This document shows positions 51,965 through 60,797 of a DNA stretch of 64,000 nucleotides, piece after piece (positions within the stretch are counted from its first letter, which is position 1; each line of letters begins with the position of its first letter). The notes below the pieces were generated by a model. It was not told the DNA's origin and searched no databases. It was given only the letters and a program-made list of their open reading frames with translations. The DNA is taken from positions 62,001-126,000 of the forward strand of contig CAYVYN010000002.1 of the NCBI GenBank assembly GCA_964455905.1. The letters run 5' to 3'. A program made the translations under genes and the position numbers. Source of the stretch: CAIJXB01 sp964455905. Its GTDB lineage: Bacteria; Chlamydiota; Chlamydiia; Chlamydiales; Rhabdochlamydiaceae.

Positions 51965-52453
51965 ATGAAGTTAGTAAATATGTGTTTAGCAGCTTGTTTT
52001 TGTGTAGGCTCTTTCGGTTTTTCTGATGAGTCTATGGAATTCAATGCAAAAAAAGGAAAGCCTACTAAGGAGCAAAATATGAATAGTGATATGGTTACAC
52101 TTCCTTCAGGACTAGGATATCAAGTTTTAAAAGAGGCTCCAGAAGGAGCAAAATTTCCAGCAAAAGGACAAAAAGTGGTTGTTCATTACTCTGGCTGGTT
52201 AGATAAAGGTAAGGGTGAAATTGGTACAAAATTTGATAGCAGTTTAGACAGGGGTACTCCTTTTGTTTTTACAATTGGTATCGGTCAGGTAATTAGTGGA
52301 TGGGACTCTGGCGTAATGATGATGAAAGTGGGTGAAAAAAGACGTCTATACATTCCTGCTAATTTGGGATATGGAAGTAGAGGAGCCGGCGGTGTAATAC
52401 CTGGTGGAGCTGCTCTTATTTTTGATGTAGAACTTCTTGATGTTAAGAACTAA
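51965..52453 (+). CDS. FKBP-type peptidyl-prolyl isomerase (Mip-like), exported
   Basis: 162 residues. Residues 1-19 are a signal peptide (MKLVNMCLAACFCVGSFGF). From about residue 55 there is a complete FKBP domain: GQKVVVHYSGWL, GTKFDSSLDRGTPFVF, IGQVISGWDSGVM, KVGEKRRLYIPANLGYG, GGVIPGGAALIFDVELLDV. It lacks the long N-terminal dimerisation helix of Legionella-type Mip. It speeds proline isomerisation of envelope proteins. A bidirectional terminator follows. Confidence 0.95.
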   Translation: MKLVNMCLAACFCVGSFGFSDESMEFNAKKGKPTKEQNMNSDMVTLPSGLGYQVLKEAPEGAKFPAKGQKVVVHYSGWLDKGKGEIGTKFDSSLDRGTPFVFTIGIGQVISGWDSGVMMMKVGEKRRLYIPANLGYGSRGAGGVIPGGAALIFDVELLDVKN

Positions 52454-52461
52454 ATTGTATG

Positions 52462-52500
52462 ATACACGCAAAAGCTAATCTGTTTGCGTGTATTTTTTTA
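52462..52500. terminator. Terminator after the FKBP gene
   Basis: An 11-bp perfect stem ATACACGCAAA / TTTGCGTGTAT (52462-52472 with 52483-52493) followed by seven T; the facing gene ends at 52501, so it may serve both. Confidence 0.9.
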
Positions 52501-53928
52501 TTAAGTCCAAGGATTTATCAGAATATCCTTCCATAGCTGCTGAAACTCTTTTTCTGTAAATGTGTATTCTTTACAGTCTGGATCCCAATTTCCGTTTTTG
52601 TTTAAAGAAAGCTCTACTTTTACTTTTTTTGTAGACGTATCGTAGTAGATTTTACTAATGCCACATTCTTGTTTTTGCTGAATCACAGGAATAGTGCTTT
52701 CAAAACAAACGCTTTTTTGTGGTGTAGGAAACGTGATTAAAACCCCAGAAGCTTGTTGCTCTATTTTCATTTTTAGTTGAGAAGACGATCTAATATGCGT
52801 GTTTTGTCTTGCTGCAGAAAGAGCTTGGGCTGTCACCCATGTGGGGAGCGTATCAAATTTAGCTTTGTGTTTGCTTGGTACAAGATATGGAAGTATTTCT
52901 TCAAATTGTTTAGGAGCTTTATGATCTAGGGAATGGAATGGAATTTCCAGGCTACTTTCATTAGGAAAGTCTGTAATAGGAGATGTTGTCATCATAGAGA
53001 CTATTTTTAACCCTAGCTCAGTCGGCGTTATTATTTTAGAAAAACCGGGAATAAGGGTATTTGTTAAAATACGCTCTAGCGTTTTGGCTCTTGGGTTTTC
53101 TTCCTTTAGAGTTTCTTTACATGCAAGTTGTAGCTTTTTACAAGTTTCAAGCGTTTCTTCTGGCAATCGTTTTTTTAATGTTGTTATGCTAGAAACATCC
53201 GATTTAAGCATTTTTAGAAATAGAAAAATCTTATCATCAAGATTGGTTGTTAATTTTATTGTATCGAACGCTTTATCGAATTTCTTATTTTTTATAAATA
53301 AATTTGCGATAAGAAATGAAAGTTTTTCTTCTATGGGGCCGCCGGTTAAGGCGGTTTTTAGATTTTGCCACTCAGGGTGACCACTTCCTTCCAAGAGGGC
53401 ATTTAAAAGAGCCTTATCAGTGTGTAGTCTTTCTATGCAAGCTTGTAGGCCCTCTGGACTTTCTTTGCAGGTTTCTAAAAAAAAATGTATTTTCATGTAA
53501 GTAGCGGTTTGTTGGTCTATTTCTTTAAAATGGCTTTGGAATTTTATTTGTAATGCCGGATCTACTACTTTTGGGCTTGAGTTTAATTTTTCTAGAGAAC
53601 TTTGTTGGCTAATTGATAAAGCGCCAGTCTTATTGACAGCTTCGTTTTCTCTAAATTGAGCAAGTTTATTTGTTAGATTTTCTATTGTTTTATAGTTTTT
53701 GCTGAAAATTTTGTAAAAAAACTGTAAAATAGGGTGCTTTTCTGTTGTCTCTTTTAGAACACATATTGCTGCATTGTAGAGTTCCTTTTCGTCGGCAGGG
53801 CGGAGAGTTTCGTCTAACGACTCTAGAACATTTTTAGCAATAGAGTGAATCTTTTCCAAATTTTTTTTGTTTTGAGTGAACTCTAAAATAGCAGTTTTCA
53901 GGATTTCATAGTCGCTATTGATTTCCAT
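52501..53928 (-). CDS. Hypothetical protein, tandem paralogue B
   Basis: 475 residues, soluble, no known domain. It is a paralogue of the upstream gene (53915-55342): both have a helical N-terminal two thirds with repeated 'KI.LFL...KSP.G...' units and a C-terminal beta-rich part (GVLITFPTPQKSVCFESTI... CGISKIYYDTSTKKVKVELSL) that matches ELTFPHPSNSIIFKTEV... RGICKISYNERTQTATLSL in the partner. The genes overlap by 14 bases. Helical repeats are often protein-binding; an effector role is possible but not supported by a visible signal. Confidence 0.75.
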   Translation of the reverse strand: MEINSDYEILKTAILEFTQNKKNLEKIHSIAKNVLESLDETLRPADEKELYNAAICVLKETTEKHPILQFFYKIFSKNYKTIENLTNKLAQFRENEAVNKTGALSISQQSSLEKLNSSPKVVDPALQIKFQSHFKEIDQQTATYMKIHFFLETCKESPEGLQACIERLHTDKALLNALLEGSGHPEWQNLKTALTGGPIEEKLSFLIANLFIKNKKFDKAFDTIKLTTNLDDKIFLFLKMLKSDVSSITTLKKRLPEETLETCKKLQLACKETLKEENPRAKTLERILTNTLIPGFSKIITPTELGLKIVSMMTTSPITDFPNESSLEIPFHSLDHKAPKQFEEILPYLVPSKHKAKFDTLPTWVTAQALSAARQNTHIRSSSQLKMKIEQQASGVLITFPTPQKSVCFESTIPVIQQKQECGISKIYYDTSTKKVKVELSLNKNGNWDPDCKEYTFTEKEFQQLWKDILINPWT

Positions 53929-55342
53929 TTTTTACCGTATTATATTCTTGATTTTCAATTGATTTCAAAAGTTTATCTAGATCTTCTTTTTTAATTTCAA
54001 CACTTTGTAAATTTTCGAAATTCCATTTTATAAAAGAGCCGTTTTCACCTTTTGTTATCCTGGAAAGAGAAAGAGTTGCTGTTTGGGTTCGCTCGTTGTA
54101 GCTTATTTTACAAATTCCTCGATTAGGTTTTTCTGTTCTAAAGAGGATCTTGACTTCCGTTTTAAAGATTATACTGTTTGAAGGATGCGGAAATGTGAGT
54201 TCTCTCTTTCCTTCAGATTCTGTAACTTGAACTTTAAAAACATCGGTCGGATAACTAATAGTAGCTTTTTCTAACGCTTTTGCTGTTAGGATGCCTGCGC
54301 TCGGTTCTATTATTGGTTTAAATTCATTGGGGGCTTTTTTTTCTCCGCGAGAGCATGGAATACTTATTTCTCCACCAGAAGAGCTTCCCTCGTTAATTAG
54401 GTTGAGAAGCTTGGTGCATTCGCCTTGTTTTGATGATTTTTCTGTCTTTACAGGATTTACTGCATTTACTTGTTTTTTTAGTATTTTTATGAAATTTTTT
54501 GTTTCATCTTTTTCTTGTTTTTCCAGAATGTTTATAAAAGCGTTTTGAACTTCTGAGGGTAATGTTTTGAAATTTATGCAGAGGAACCCTTTTCCCTTTG
54601 GGGATTTTGCTATTTTTAAAAGGAGAGATATTTGATTTTCTACATGAGTCATTTTTTTTAGGAGATCGAAATCTGCTTGAAACTCGTTTGGCTTTCTCGA
54701 TGTAGCTTTGATCGTTTCTTGTTTTGAAATAAGATTCGATAGTTTTTCTTTCATTTGACTGAGCGGGCTTGTTAGTGCGTTCAACAATTCCTTAGATAAG
54801 GGATTTGAGCTTGCTTGGCACGAGGAAATTATTTTGTTTTTTAGGGGAGATTTTGATTTTATTTTTAAAATAATAGCATCTACTCCCTGTTCTCCTTGCT
54901 TACAAATATCTAAGAACGTTGTGATTTGATCAATTGGATTCTTTATGTATTTTAAAAGTTTTAGTGCTTTAGGAAAGTCTCCTATTTCAATCAAAGAGGG
55001 AATTTCTGTTGTTTTTATATGTTCTTGTATGTCTTGGTGCATTATTAAATTTCTTGCAAAATTTCTAATCTTACGAGATTCAAAGCTGAAGCAAAATCTA
55101 AACAAATTTATTAAAGAAGATTTAGGGTCTGTACTTTTTAAAATACTAAAAGCGTATTGATGAATGAATGCTGTACTTAAATTTTGGACCCCCTGTTTTT
55201 TCGAATCGAAGCATTTTTGGTAAATTTTATCCGTTAATACTGCTAGATCTGCTAGGTCAGGTTTGTCTTCGGTAAAAACTTTGATACGTTTGGATAGAAA
55301 GGCACATGGTATTTTAGAGGATTCATAGTTGTTTACTTTCAT
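53915..55342 (-). CDS. Hypothetical protein, tandem paralogue A
   Basis: 475 residues and lysine-rich, no signal peptide. First gene of the pair. Its helical units (IKNPIDQITTFLDICKQGEQG; VENQISLLLKIAKSPKGKG) correspond to MKIHFFLETCKESPEG and LDDKIFLFLKMLKSD of the partner, and the C-terminal part matches too. I do not recognise the family. The overlap with paralogue B and equal length indicate a tandem duplication kept under selection. A divergent promoter region separates it from rmuC. Confidence 0.75.
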   Translation of the reverse strand: MKVNNYESSKIPCAFLSKRIKVFTEDKPDLADLAVLTDKIYQKCFDSKKQGVQNLSTAFIHQYAFSILKSTDPKSSLINLFRFCFSFESRKIRNFARNLIMHQDIQEHIKTTEIPSLIEIGDFPKALKLLKYIKNPIDQITTFLDICKQGEQGVDAIILKIKSKSPLKNKIISSCQASSNPLSKELLNALTSPLSQMKEKLSNLISKQETIKATSRKPNEFQADFDLLKKMTHVENQISLLLKIAKSPKGKGFLCINFKTLPSEVQNAFINILEKQEKDETKNFIKILKKQVNAVNPVKTEKSSKQGECTKLLNLINEGSSSGGEISIPCSRGEKKAPNEFKPIIEPSAGILTAKALEKATISYPTDVFKVQVTESEGKRELTFPHPSNSIIFKTEVKILFRTEKPNRGICKISYNERTQTATLSLSRITKGENGSFIKWNFENLQSVEIKKEDLDKLLKSIENQEYNTVKNGNQ

Positions 55343-55495
55343 ATTATCGCTTTAGTTATTAGTTAATTTAAAAGTACAAAAATTATAATTGATTGTAAAT
55401 GTATTTTTTTTAATCAACTGGGTTTTATAAAAAGATCTGGTGGTAAATATCGTGAAAATCAAGTACCCTCAAAGGATACTTATAAGGAGAGAAGC

Positions 55496-56764
55496 ATGGA
55501 AGAGATTGGCTTTTTGTTATTTACGATTACGGGTGTTGTAACAGGGTGGCTTTTATCTGGCTTTTATTATTCTAAGCGTCTTCAAGAAGAGCGCTCGTCT
55601 GGACTTTTTTTTCAAGAAAAACTGGAAAAACTTACAGAAGAAAGATCTATTTTACAAACCTTACTTTCCGTCGAAAAGGAAAAACTAGAGGCTTTGTCCC
55701 TTTTACAGGAAAAAGAACTTCTTAGAGTAGAGCAGCGGTTTGCTTTAGAATTTGAAAATTTAACAAATAAAATTTTCAATGAAAAGTCTAGAGAATTTGC
55801 TGATGTTTCTAAAGGGAAAATAGAGGAAATTCTTTCCCCTTTAAAACAAAAAATCGATATTTTTCAGTCTGGCATACAAGATATGGTTAAATCTGGAACA
55901 GCGGAACGGCTTACATTAAAAAATAAAATAGAGGGAATTGTAGATTCTAGTAAAGCTTTAGCTCTTGAAGCGCATCATTTAGCAAGAGCTTTAAAAGGGG
56001 ATGTAAAAAAGCAAGGAACGTGGGGGGAGCTTATTTTACAGAAAGTACTGGAAGCTTCGGGCTTAAGAGAGGATCAAGAGTATGTCTTACAGGGAAGCGG
56101 CTTAGATCTAAGCTCTTCGGAGGGCAGGCGGATGCAGCCTGATGTGATTATTAACCTTCCAGATATGAAAAAGGTTATTATTGATTCTAAGATGTCTTAC
56201 ACCCACTATGATGATTATTTTAATGCAGTATCTCAAACAGATAGAGAGGAAAGTTTGAAGAAGCTTGTCCTTTCTATTAAAGAACACATTAGAGGCCTTG
56301 GAGAAAAGAAATATCAATTCTTAGAAAAATTGGAAAATCCTGATTTTGTACTGATGTTTGTTCCTATCGAAGCAATTTTTTCTTTGGTCATAGAAGCGGA
56401 CCCTTCTTTATTTGAAGAAGCGTGGAAAAGGTCTGTGATTATAGTGAGTCCAGCGAATTTATTAGCGGTGTTACGCACAATAGAATCTATTTGGAAGGTC
56501 GAACGTCAAAATAGAAACACCCAAAAAATCGCAGAAGAAGGAGCTGCACTTTATGATAAATTTGTGGATTTTTTGAAGGATCTAGAAGGAGTTGGCAAGT
56601 CTTTAAAAACAACGACAGATCATTTCGATAGAGCTATGCAGAAGATTTCATTAGGACGAGGTAATTTAGTTAAAAAAACTGAAGATTTAAAAAGGCTCGG
56701 ACTTAAGACTAAAAAGCATATCCCAGAAGAATATTTAGAAGAGGTTTTAGAATTACAGGACTAA
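55496..56764 (+). CDS. rmuC: RmuC family protein
   Basis: 422 residues: an N-terminal membrane anchor (residues 5-24), a long coiled coil (about 28-150), then the RmuC domain with KGDVKKQGTWGELILQKVLEASGL, MQPDVIINLPDMKKVIIDSKMSY, FVLMFVPIEAIFSLVIEAD and IIVSPANLLAVLRTIESIWKVERQ. The domain is nuclease-like, with the D...DSK pattern; RmuC limits recombination between inverted repeats. Ribosome site AAGGAG. Seems to form an operon with the next two genes. Confidence 0.95.
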   Translation: MEEIGFLLFTITGVVTGWLLSGFYYSKRLQEERSSGLFFQEKLEKLTEERSILQTLLSVEKEKLEALSLLQEKELLRVEQRFALEFENLTNKIFNEKSREFADVSKGKIEEILSPLKQKIDIFQSGIQDMVKSGTAERLTLKNKIEGIVDSSKALALEAHHLARALKGDVKKQGTWGELILQKVLEASGLREDQEYVLQGSGLDLSSSEGRRMQPDVIINLPDMKKVIIDSKMSYTHYDDYFNAVSQTDREESLKKLVLSIKEHIRGLGEKKYQFLEKLENPDFVLMFVPIEAIFSLVIEADPSLFEEAWKRSVIIVSPANLLAVLRTIESIWKVERQNRNTQKIAEEGAALYDKFVDFLKDLEGVGKSLKTTTDHFDRAMQKISLGRGNLVKKTEDLKRLGLKTKKHIPEEYLEEVLELQD

Positions 56765-56770
56765 TTTTTC

Positions 56771-57385
56771 ATGAGTTTATTTGAATCTAACGTTTCTTTT
56801 TTTACCAATTTATTGAACTTTGAAGAGAAACAGAAAAAGTTTGATAGTATAGAAAGCATGCAAAGTAGCTTTTATTTTTTACGTCATGCTGAAACTGATC
56901 ACAATGTATATGGAATTTATGATGACACAGTAGACGTATATTTGAATGAAAATGGTATTCAGCAGGCTATCGATGCTCAGAAATTAATGAATCAGCTCCC
57001 GTTTGAGACTGTTTGTTCGAGCCCGTTATCTCGAGTCCAGCAGACAAAGGATATTGTATTAAAAGATAAAAAATTTGAGGATTTGATTTTAGACGATTTT
57101 CGAGAGTGCCCTGGAGCCTTATGGCGTCTTTTTTTAGCTTCCGAACTCCGCTCTTTAACTTTAGAAGAACTGAAAATAATTGAAGAGTTTTTTTTGAGAA
57201 TAGAAAAGGGATTATTTCGAGCCTTATCTTGTAAAGGACCTTTGCTTTTAATTGCTCACGGAGGGACTTACTGGGCTATTTCTCATCTATTGAAGCTCGA
57301 GGGAAATAAAAAAGTGGGAAATTGTGTTTGTATAAAGGTATTTTGGGATCCTTCTCTTGGGTGGAAAAGCGAGGCAATAAAATAA
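56771..57385 (+). CDS. Histidine phosphatase superfamily protein (phosphoglycerate mutase-like)
   Basis: 204 residues. FLRHAETDHN (about 36-45) holds the phosphorylated histidine; FETVCSSPLSRVQQTKDIV is the second conserved block and LLIAHGG (about 160-166) the second catalytic histidine. The superfamily covers phosphoglycerate mutases, SixA-like and broad phosphatases; the substrate here is open. It follows rmuC by 6 bases and precedes the NUDIX gene by 4. Confidence 0.88.
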   Translation: MSLFESNVSFFTNLLNFEEKQKKFDSIESMQSSFYFLRHAETDHNVYGIYDDTVDVYLNENGIQQAIDAQKLMNQLPFETVCSSPLSRVQQTKDIVLKDKKFEDLILDDFRECPGALWRLFLASELRSLTLEELKIIEEFFLRIEKGLFRALSCKGPLLLIAHGGTYWAISHLLKLEGNKKVGNCVCIKVFWDPSLGWKSEAIK

Positions 57386-57389
57386 TTTT

Positions 57390-57837
57390 ATGGCAAAACT
57401 TTATCTAGAAAAGCCCCAGACATTTTTAGATGGGCTTGAAGTTAGTACTGTTTTTATGGAGTGGGATAGCCGTCTTTTGTTTTTACAGCGCGCCTCCCAT
57501 AAAAGCTCTCCGTCTTTATGGGGAGTTCCCGGTGGGAAACTTGAAAAGGGAGAAAGTCCTTTACAAGGATTATTTAGGGAGATGAAAGAAGAGTTGTCTT
57601 TTGTCCCTCTAGAAAAAAAATGTGTCTTATCAGGGTGCTCTTTATGTCCAAAATTCATTTGTAAATTATCGTTTGTATTTGTTTAAGAGTCTCTTGGATG
57701 TTTCTCCGAAGATACTGCTTAACAAAGAAGAACATCAAAATTTTCTTTGGCAGCCTATAGATAAAGTTGAGGAGCTCTTACTTTTAGAAGGACAAATTGA
57801 GGCTTTTCAGTTTGTCTATCCAAATATAACAACTTGA
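57390..57837 (+). pseudogene. NUDIX hydrolase gene interrupted at an A8 run
   Basis: The first frame (57390-57686) reads MAKLYLEKPQTFLDGLEV... and contains the NUDIX box GKLEKGESPLQGLFREMKEEL, preceded by LWGVPGG. At the run of eight A (57613-57620) the reading should shift: with one A less, it continues in the other frame as VSYQGALYVQNSF, VNYRLYLFKSLLD, EHQNFLWQPIDKVEEL and stops at 57837, giving about 148 residues, the normal NUDIX size. So it is either a pseudogene, a slippage-dependent or phase-variable gene, or a sequencing error. NUDIX enzymes hydrolyse nucleoside diphosphate derivatives. It is the third gene of the rmuC cluster. Confidence 0.75.
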
Positions 57838-57905
57838 CTAAAAGCTTTAAAAGCATCTTTAGATTTGTCCGTTTTTACATCCAGGAATTTATGAGTATTT
57901 CTAGC

Positions 57906-59249
57906 CTAGTCACCAAAAATTTCTGAGCTAAAAATGTAAATGGAGGTTTCTTTTGATTGCCAAGCAAGAGGTGGCAGATTTGCTTTTTGTACGCATAATT
58001 CTGAGAGGAGTTCTTCTAAAGACCAGCCGGTTTCTGTTGCTACTTGAGGTAAAAACAACCCTTTTTTGTTGTTTTGGATAATGATTACTCCGTGCGTTCC
58101 TAACTTAATTTCTTGGAAAGATTCAATCTTTTTAGGGGTGGAAAGCAAAGAGATTTCAATTTTTACTTCCTTTTTTTCTTTTTGTGTTAATGGAGGAAAT
58201 CTTGAATCGCTTGCGCTACATAGCGTCATTTTATGAACGGTTTCATAAAGAGGGGTATTGCTGAAGACTTCTCCCATACAACCTCTAAGATTTTTTTCTA
58301 GGTATAACGTTACGAATACCCCTTCTTTACTACATAAACGCAGGTCTTTTTCTTGATAAAGTTGAAAAGTATTTTCTAGGGTTGCTCGTGCTATGCTTAG
58401 AAGAGTCTTTTTTTGGTGTTTATTTAGCTCTTTGGGTTGAAATGCAACTGCAGCATAACCAACAACGCGAGAAGGGTTTAGTGTTGTTTTACTTGAATTT
58501 CCTTTTTTTAACACGGTTACGTGGTTAACTTTTGCTTTTTCAGCATAAAAAAGAGCAATGGTGGTGCCAATAATTCCACACATTTCTACTGTTTTTAGTA
58601 AGGAGTATTCCCAAAGTTTTTTTGTATTACAATCTTCTATTAAAGAAAGAGCTGTTTCATCCATTAGATTTGCTGTGGATTCATTATGAAAATGGGAAAA
58701 ATCTGAACTGATGATGATAAGTGTGTTTTTGGAGTTTTTTAGGACTTTTTTTAAAGATGTAGCAAAACATTCACAATCTTCTAAAGACATTTGACCGGTT
58801 AAGAGGGGTACTAGAGTAGCTTCGGGAAAGGTCTTTTGAACAAACGGTAGTTCGACTTCTAAAGAGTGTTCTTTTTCAAAGGGCTCTTTTAAGTTTTGGA
58901 CGTATGGGCTTTCTTTAAGTAAAGCTCTGCAAAGCGACTTATTGACAACGATCCTTCCTAGCGGAGTGGTGAAAGTTCCTTCAGGCCAGATTGCAATTCC
59001 CTTAAAACAAGAAAAGTGACTAGGGGCTAAAATAAGCACTGTTTTTATTTGTTTGCCAGAGCAAGCTTTAAATGCTGCAGCTGCGATTTCTGCCGAATAC
59101 ATATATCCTGCATGAGGGACAAGAATCATGTTGATTTCTTTAGATGGATTTATGGCAGCAGTAGATAAAAGGGTCTCAATTTCTTGTGATAGCACTTTAG
59201 GTTCTTTCGTATAAAATAAACCGCTTACGTTAGGCTCTTTATCTAGCAT
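57906..59249 (-). CDS. MEMO1-AMMECR1 fusion (AmmeMemoRadiSam system)
   Basis: 447 residues. The N-terminal half (about 1-270) is a MEMO-like domain: ILVPHAGYMYSAEIAAAAF, LAPSHFSCF, EKEHSLEVELPF, IIISSDFSHF. The C-terminal half (about 280-447) is an AMMECR1 domain: EGVFVTLYLEKNLRGCMGEV, SDSRFPPLT, VKIEISLLSTP, HGVIII and GLFLPQVATETGW. In many prokaryotes the two are separate or fused and occur with a radical SAM enzyme as an AmmeMemoRadiSam system of unclear function; no radical SAM gene is seen nearby here. No signal peptide. Confidence 0.9.
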   Translation of the reverse strand: MLDKEPNVSGLFYTKEPKVLSQEIETLLSTAAINPSKEINMILVPHAGYMYSAEIAAAAFKACSGKQIKTVLILAPSHFSCFKGIAIWPEGTFTTPLGRIVVNKSLCRALLKESPYVQNLKEPFEKEHSLEVELPFVQKTFPEATLVPLLTGQMSLEDCECFATSLKKVLKNSKNTLIIISSDFSHFHNESTANLMDETALSLIEDCNTKKLWEYSLLKTVEMCGIIGTTIALFYAEKAKVNHVTVLKKGNSSKTTLNPSRVVGYAAVAFQPKELNKHQKKTLLSIARATLENTFQLYQEKDLRLCSKEGVFVTLYLEKNLRGCMGEVFSNTPLYETVHKMTLCSASDSRFPPLTQKEKKEVKIEISLLSTPKKIESFQEIKLGTHGVIIIQNNKKGLFLPQVATETGWSLEELLSELCVQKANLPPLAWQSKETSIYIFSSEIFGD

Positions 59250-59334
59250 GATGGCTTTTTTTCTTTACTTTGAATTTTTTCTATGTTCTCTTAAAGAAAA
59301 AGAAATATCAAGAAAATAATTTTTTGGGAGGGGA

Positions 59335-59736
59335 ATGCTTAGAGTTTCTCATTTGAACTTTTCTGGTATAGACACCCAATTAAATGTAATTTCAAAATCA
59401 ATTGGAAGTATATCCGCCTATCTAATTGCTGAAGCATTAGAAAAAACGGCAAAGGATTTCTCTAAAGCAAATGGCGCAAGTTATCAAGAACTTAAAACCT
59501 TAAAGAGTAAGTCGTTTTTTTCATATTTAAAGGAGTGGATGGTGTAAAAAGAATCCTTTAATAAAAGAAGGAGATTTCTTCAGCTTTTTAGAAAACATGA
59601 TCCTGACTTATATAAGGGTATAAAGGAGGAAACTAGCATTTTAGGTGATTTTATAAGAAATATTCGTAATGATAACGGAAGAGGGGTGAAATTTTTATTT
59701 TGTGAAGAAATAATTATATATTCCCTTAATAACTAG
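59335..59736 (+). pseudogene. Small gene with one in-frame stop codon
   Basis: Starts at an ATG with a strong GGGAGGGG ribosome site and reads 70 codons (MLRVSHLNFSGID...SYLKEWMV). After TAA at 59545-59547 the same frame stays open and protein-like for 62 more codons (KRRRFLQLFRKHDPDLYKG, GDFIRNIRNDNGRG), ending at TAG 59734-59736. So a ~133-residue protein appears to be interrupted by a single stop. The family is unknown. Confidence 0.65.
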
Positions 59737-59798
59737 TAAAAACTGTTTTTTTTATTGGTGATAGTGTATATTTAAATACTGAATGTAAAGAGGTGATT

Positions 59799-60797
59799 GT
59801 GAGTTTTAAAAAAGCTTATACATTTGATGATGTTGCGTTGGTTCCGCAGTTTAATAATGTTCCTTCTCGAAAAGAACCTAATTTAGAGACTTGGTTAACC
59901 AAAAATAGAAGAATTAAAATTCCTATATTAAGCGCTAATATGGATACCGTTATAAGCGAAGAGCTTGCCGACATTTTAATTCAACATGGTTCATTGCCTA
60001 TTTATCATCGATTTACCCCTTTTGAGAAGCAATTAGCTTGGGTCAAAAAGTATGGTAAGTCTACTTTTATCTCTTGTGGTATTTTGACTCACGAAGAACC
60101 TCGTAAATTACTTGATGCCGGAGCGGCTGGTGTTTGCATTGATGTGGCACATGGGCACTCTGATAGAATGTGTGCTTTTATTGAAGAATTAAAAAGAACG
60201 CACCCGGACAAGGATGTTATCGCAGGGAATGTATGTACGCCGATGGCATACCACGACTTAGTAAATGCGGGAGCAGACGCTATAAAAGTGGGAGTTGGGC
60301 CTGGAGCTGCTTGCACAACAAGAATGGTTACAGGTTTTGGAGTCCCTCAGTTTACGGCTATTTACGAGTGCTCTAAAATTGCAGAAAAATTAAGAGTCCC
60401 TTTAATTGCAGATGGGGGAATCAAGGGGAGTCGTGAGGCTATCTTGGCTCTTGCTGCTGGAGCTAGCACTGTAATGATGGGAAAATTATTTGCTATGACC
60501 TCAGAAAGTGCTTCTCCTAAAAGAAATAACGGGACTGAAGCCAAGTTTAGAGGCCAGGCTAGTGCAGATTTTCAATGTGATTTTTATGGTGGCCTCAAAG
60601 AGAAAACTGTTGCCGAAGGAGTCGATTTTTGGGGACAGGTAACTGGAAGTGCTGTTGAGCTAATAGAGCAGTTTTTAGGTGGCATTAGAAGTGGTCTTAC
60701 CTATGGGGGAGCCAAGAATATTAAAGAGCTACAGAGGAAGGCTGAGTTTTTAGAGGTAACGGGAAATTATTTACAGGAAAGTAAGCCCAGGGCGTAA
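59799..60797 (+). CDS. IMP dehydrogenase / GMP reductase family protein
   Basis: 332 residues from the GTG at 59799 with AAAGAGG 5 bases before it. A TIM barrel: FDDVALVPQFNNVPSR, PILSANMDTV, CIDVAHGHSD, IAGNVCTP, the catalytic loop VGVGPGAACTTRMVTG (Cys about 171) and IADGGIKGSREAI. CBS domains of IMPDH are absent and the length fits GMP reductase or a minimal IMPDH. So the direction of IMP/GMP interconversion is not decided. It lies directly before the HD gene. Confidence 0.9.
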   Translation: MSFKKAYTFDDVALVPQFNNVPSRKEPNLETWLTKNRRIKIPILSANMDTVISEELADILIQHGSLPIYHRFTPFEKQLAWVKKYGKSTFISCGILTHEEPRKLLDAGAAGVCIDVAHGHSDRMCAFIEELKRTHPDKDVIAGNVCTPMAYHDLVNAGADAIKVGVGPGAACTTRMVTGFGVPQFTAIYECSKIAEKLRVPLIADGGIKGSREAILALAAGASTVMMGKLFAMTSESASPKRNNGTEAKFRGQASADFQCDFYGGLKEKTVAEGVDFWGQVTGSAVELIEQFLGGIRSGLTYGGAKNIKELQRKAEFLEVTGNYLQESKPRA

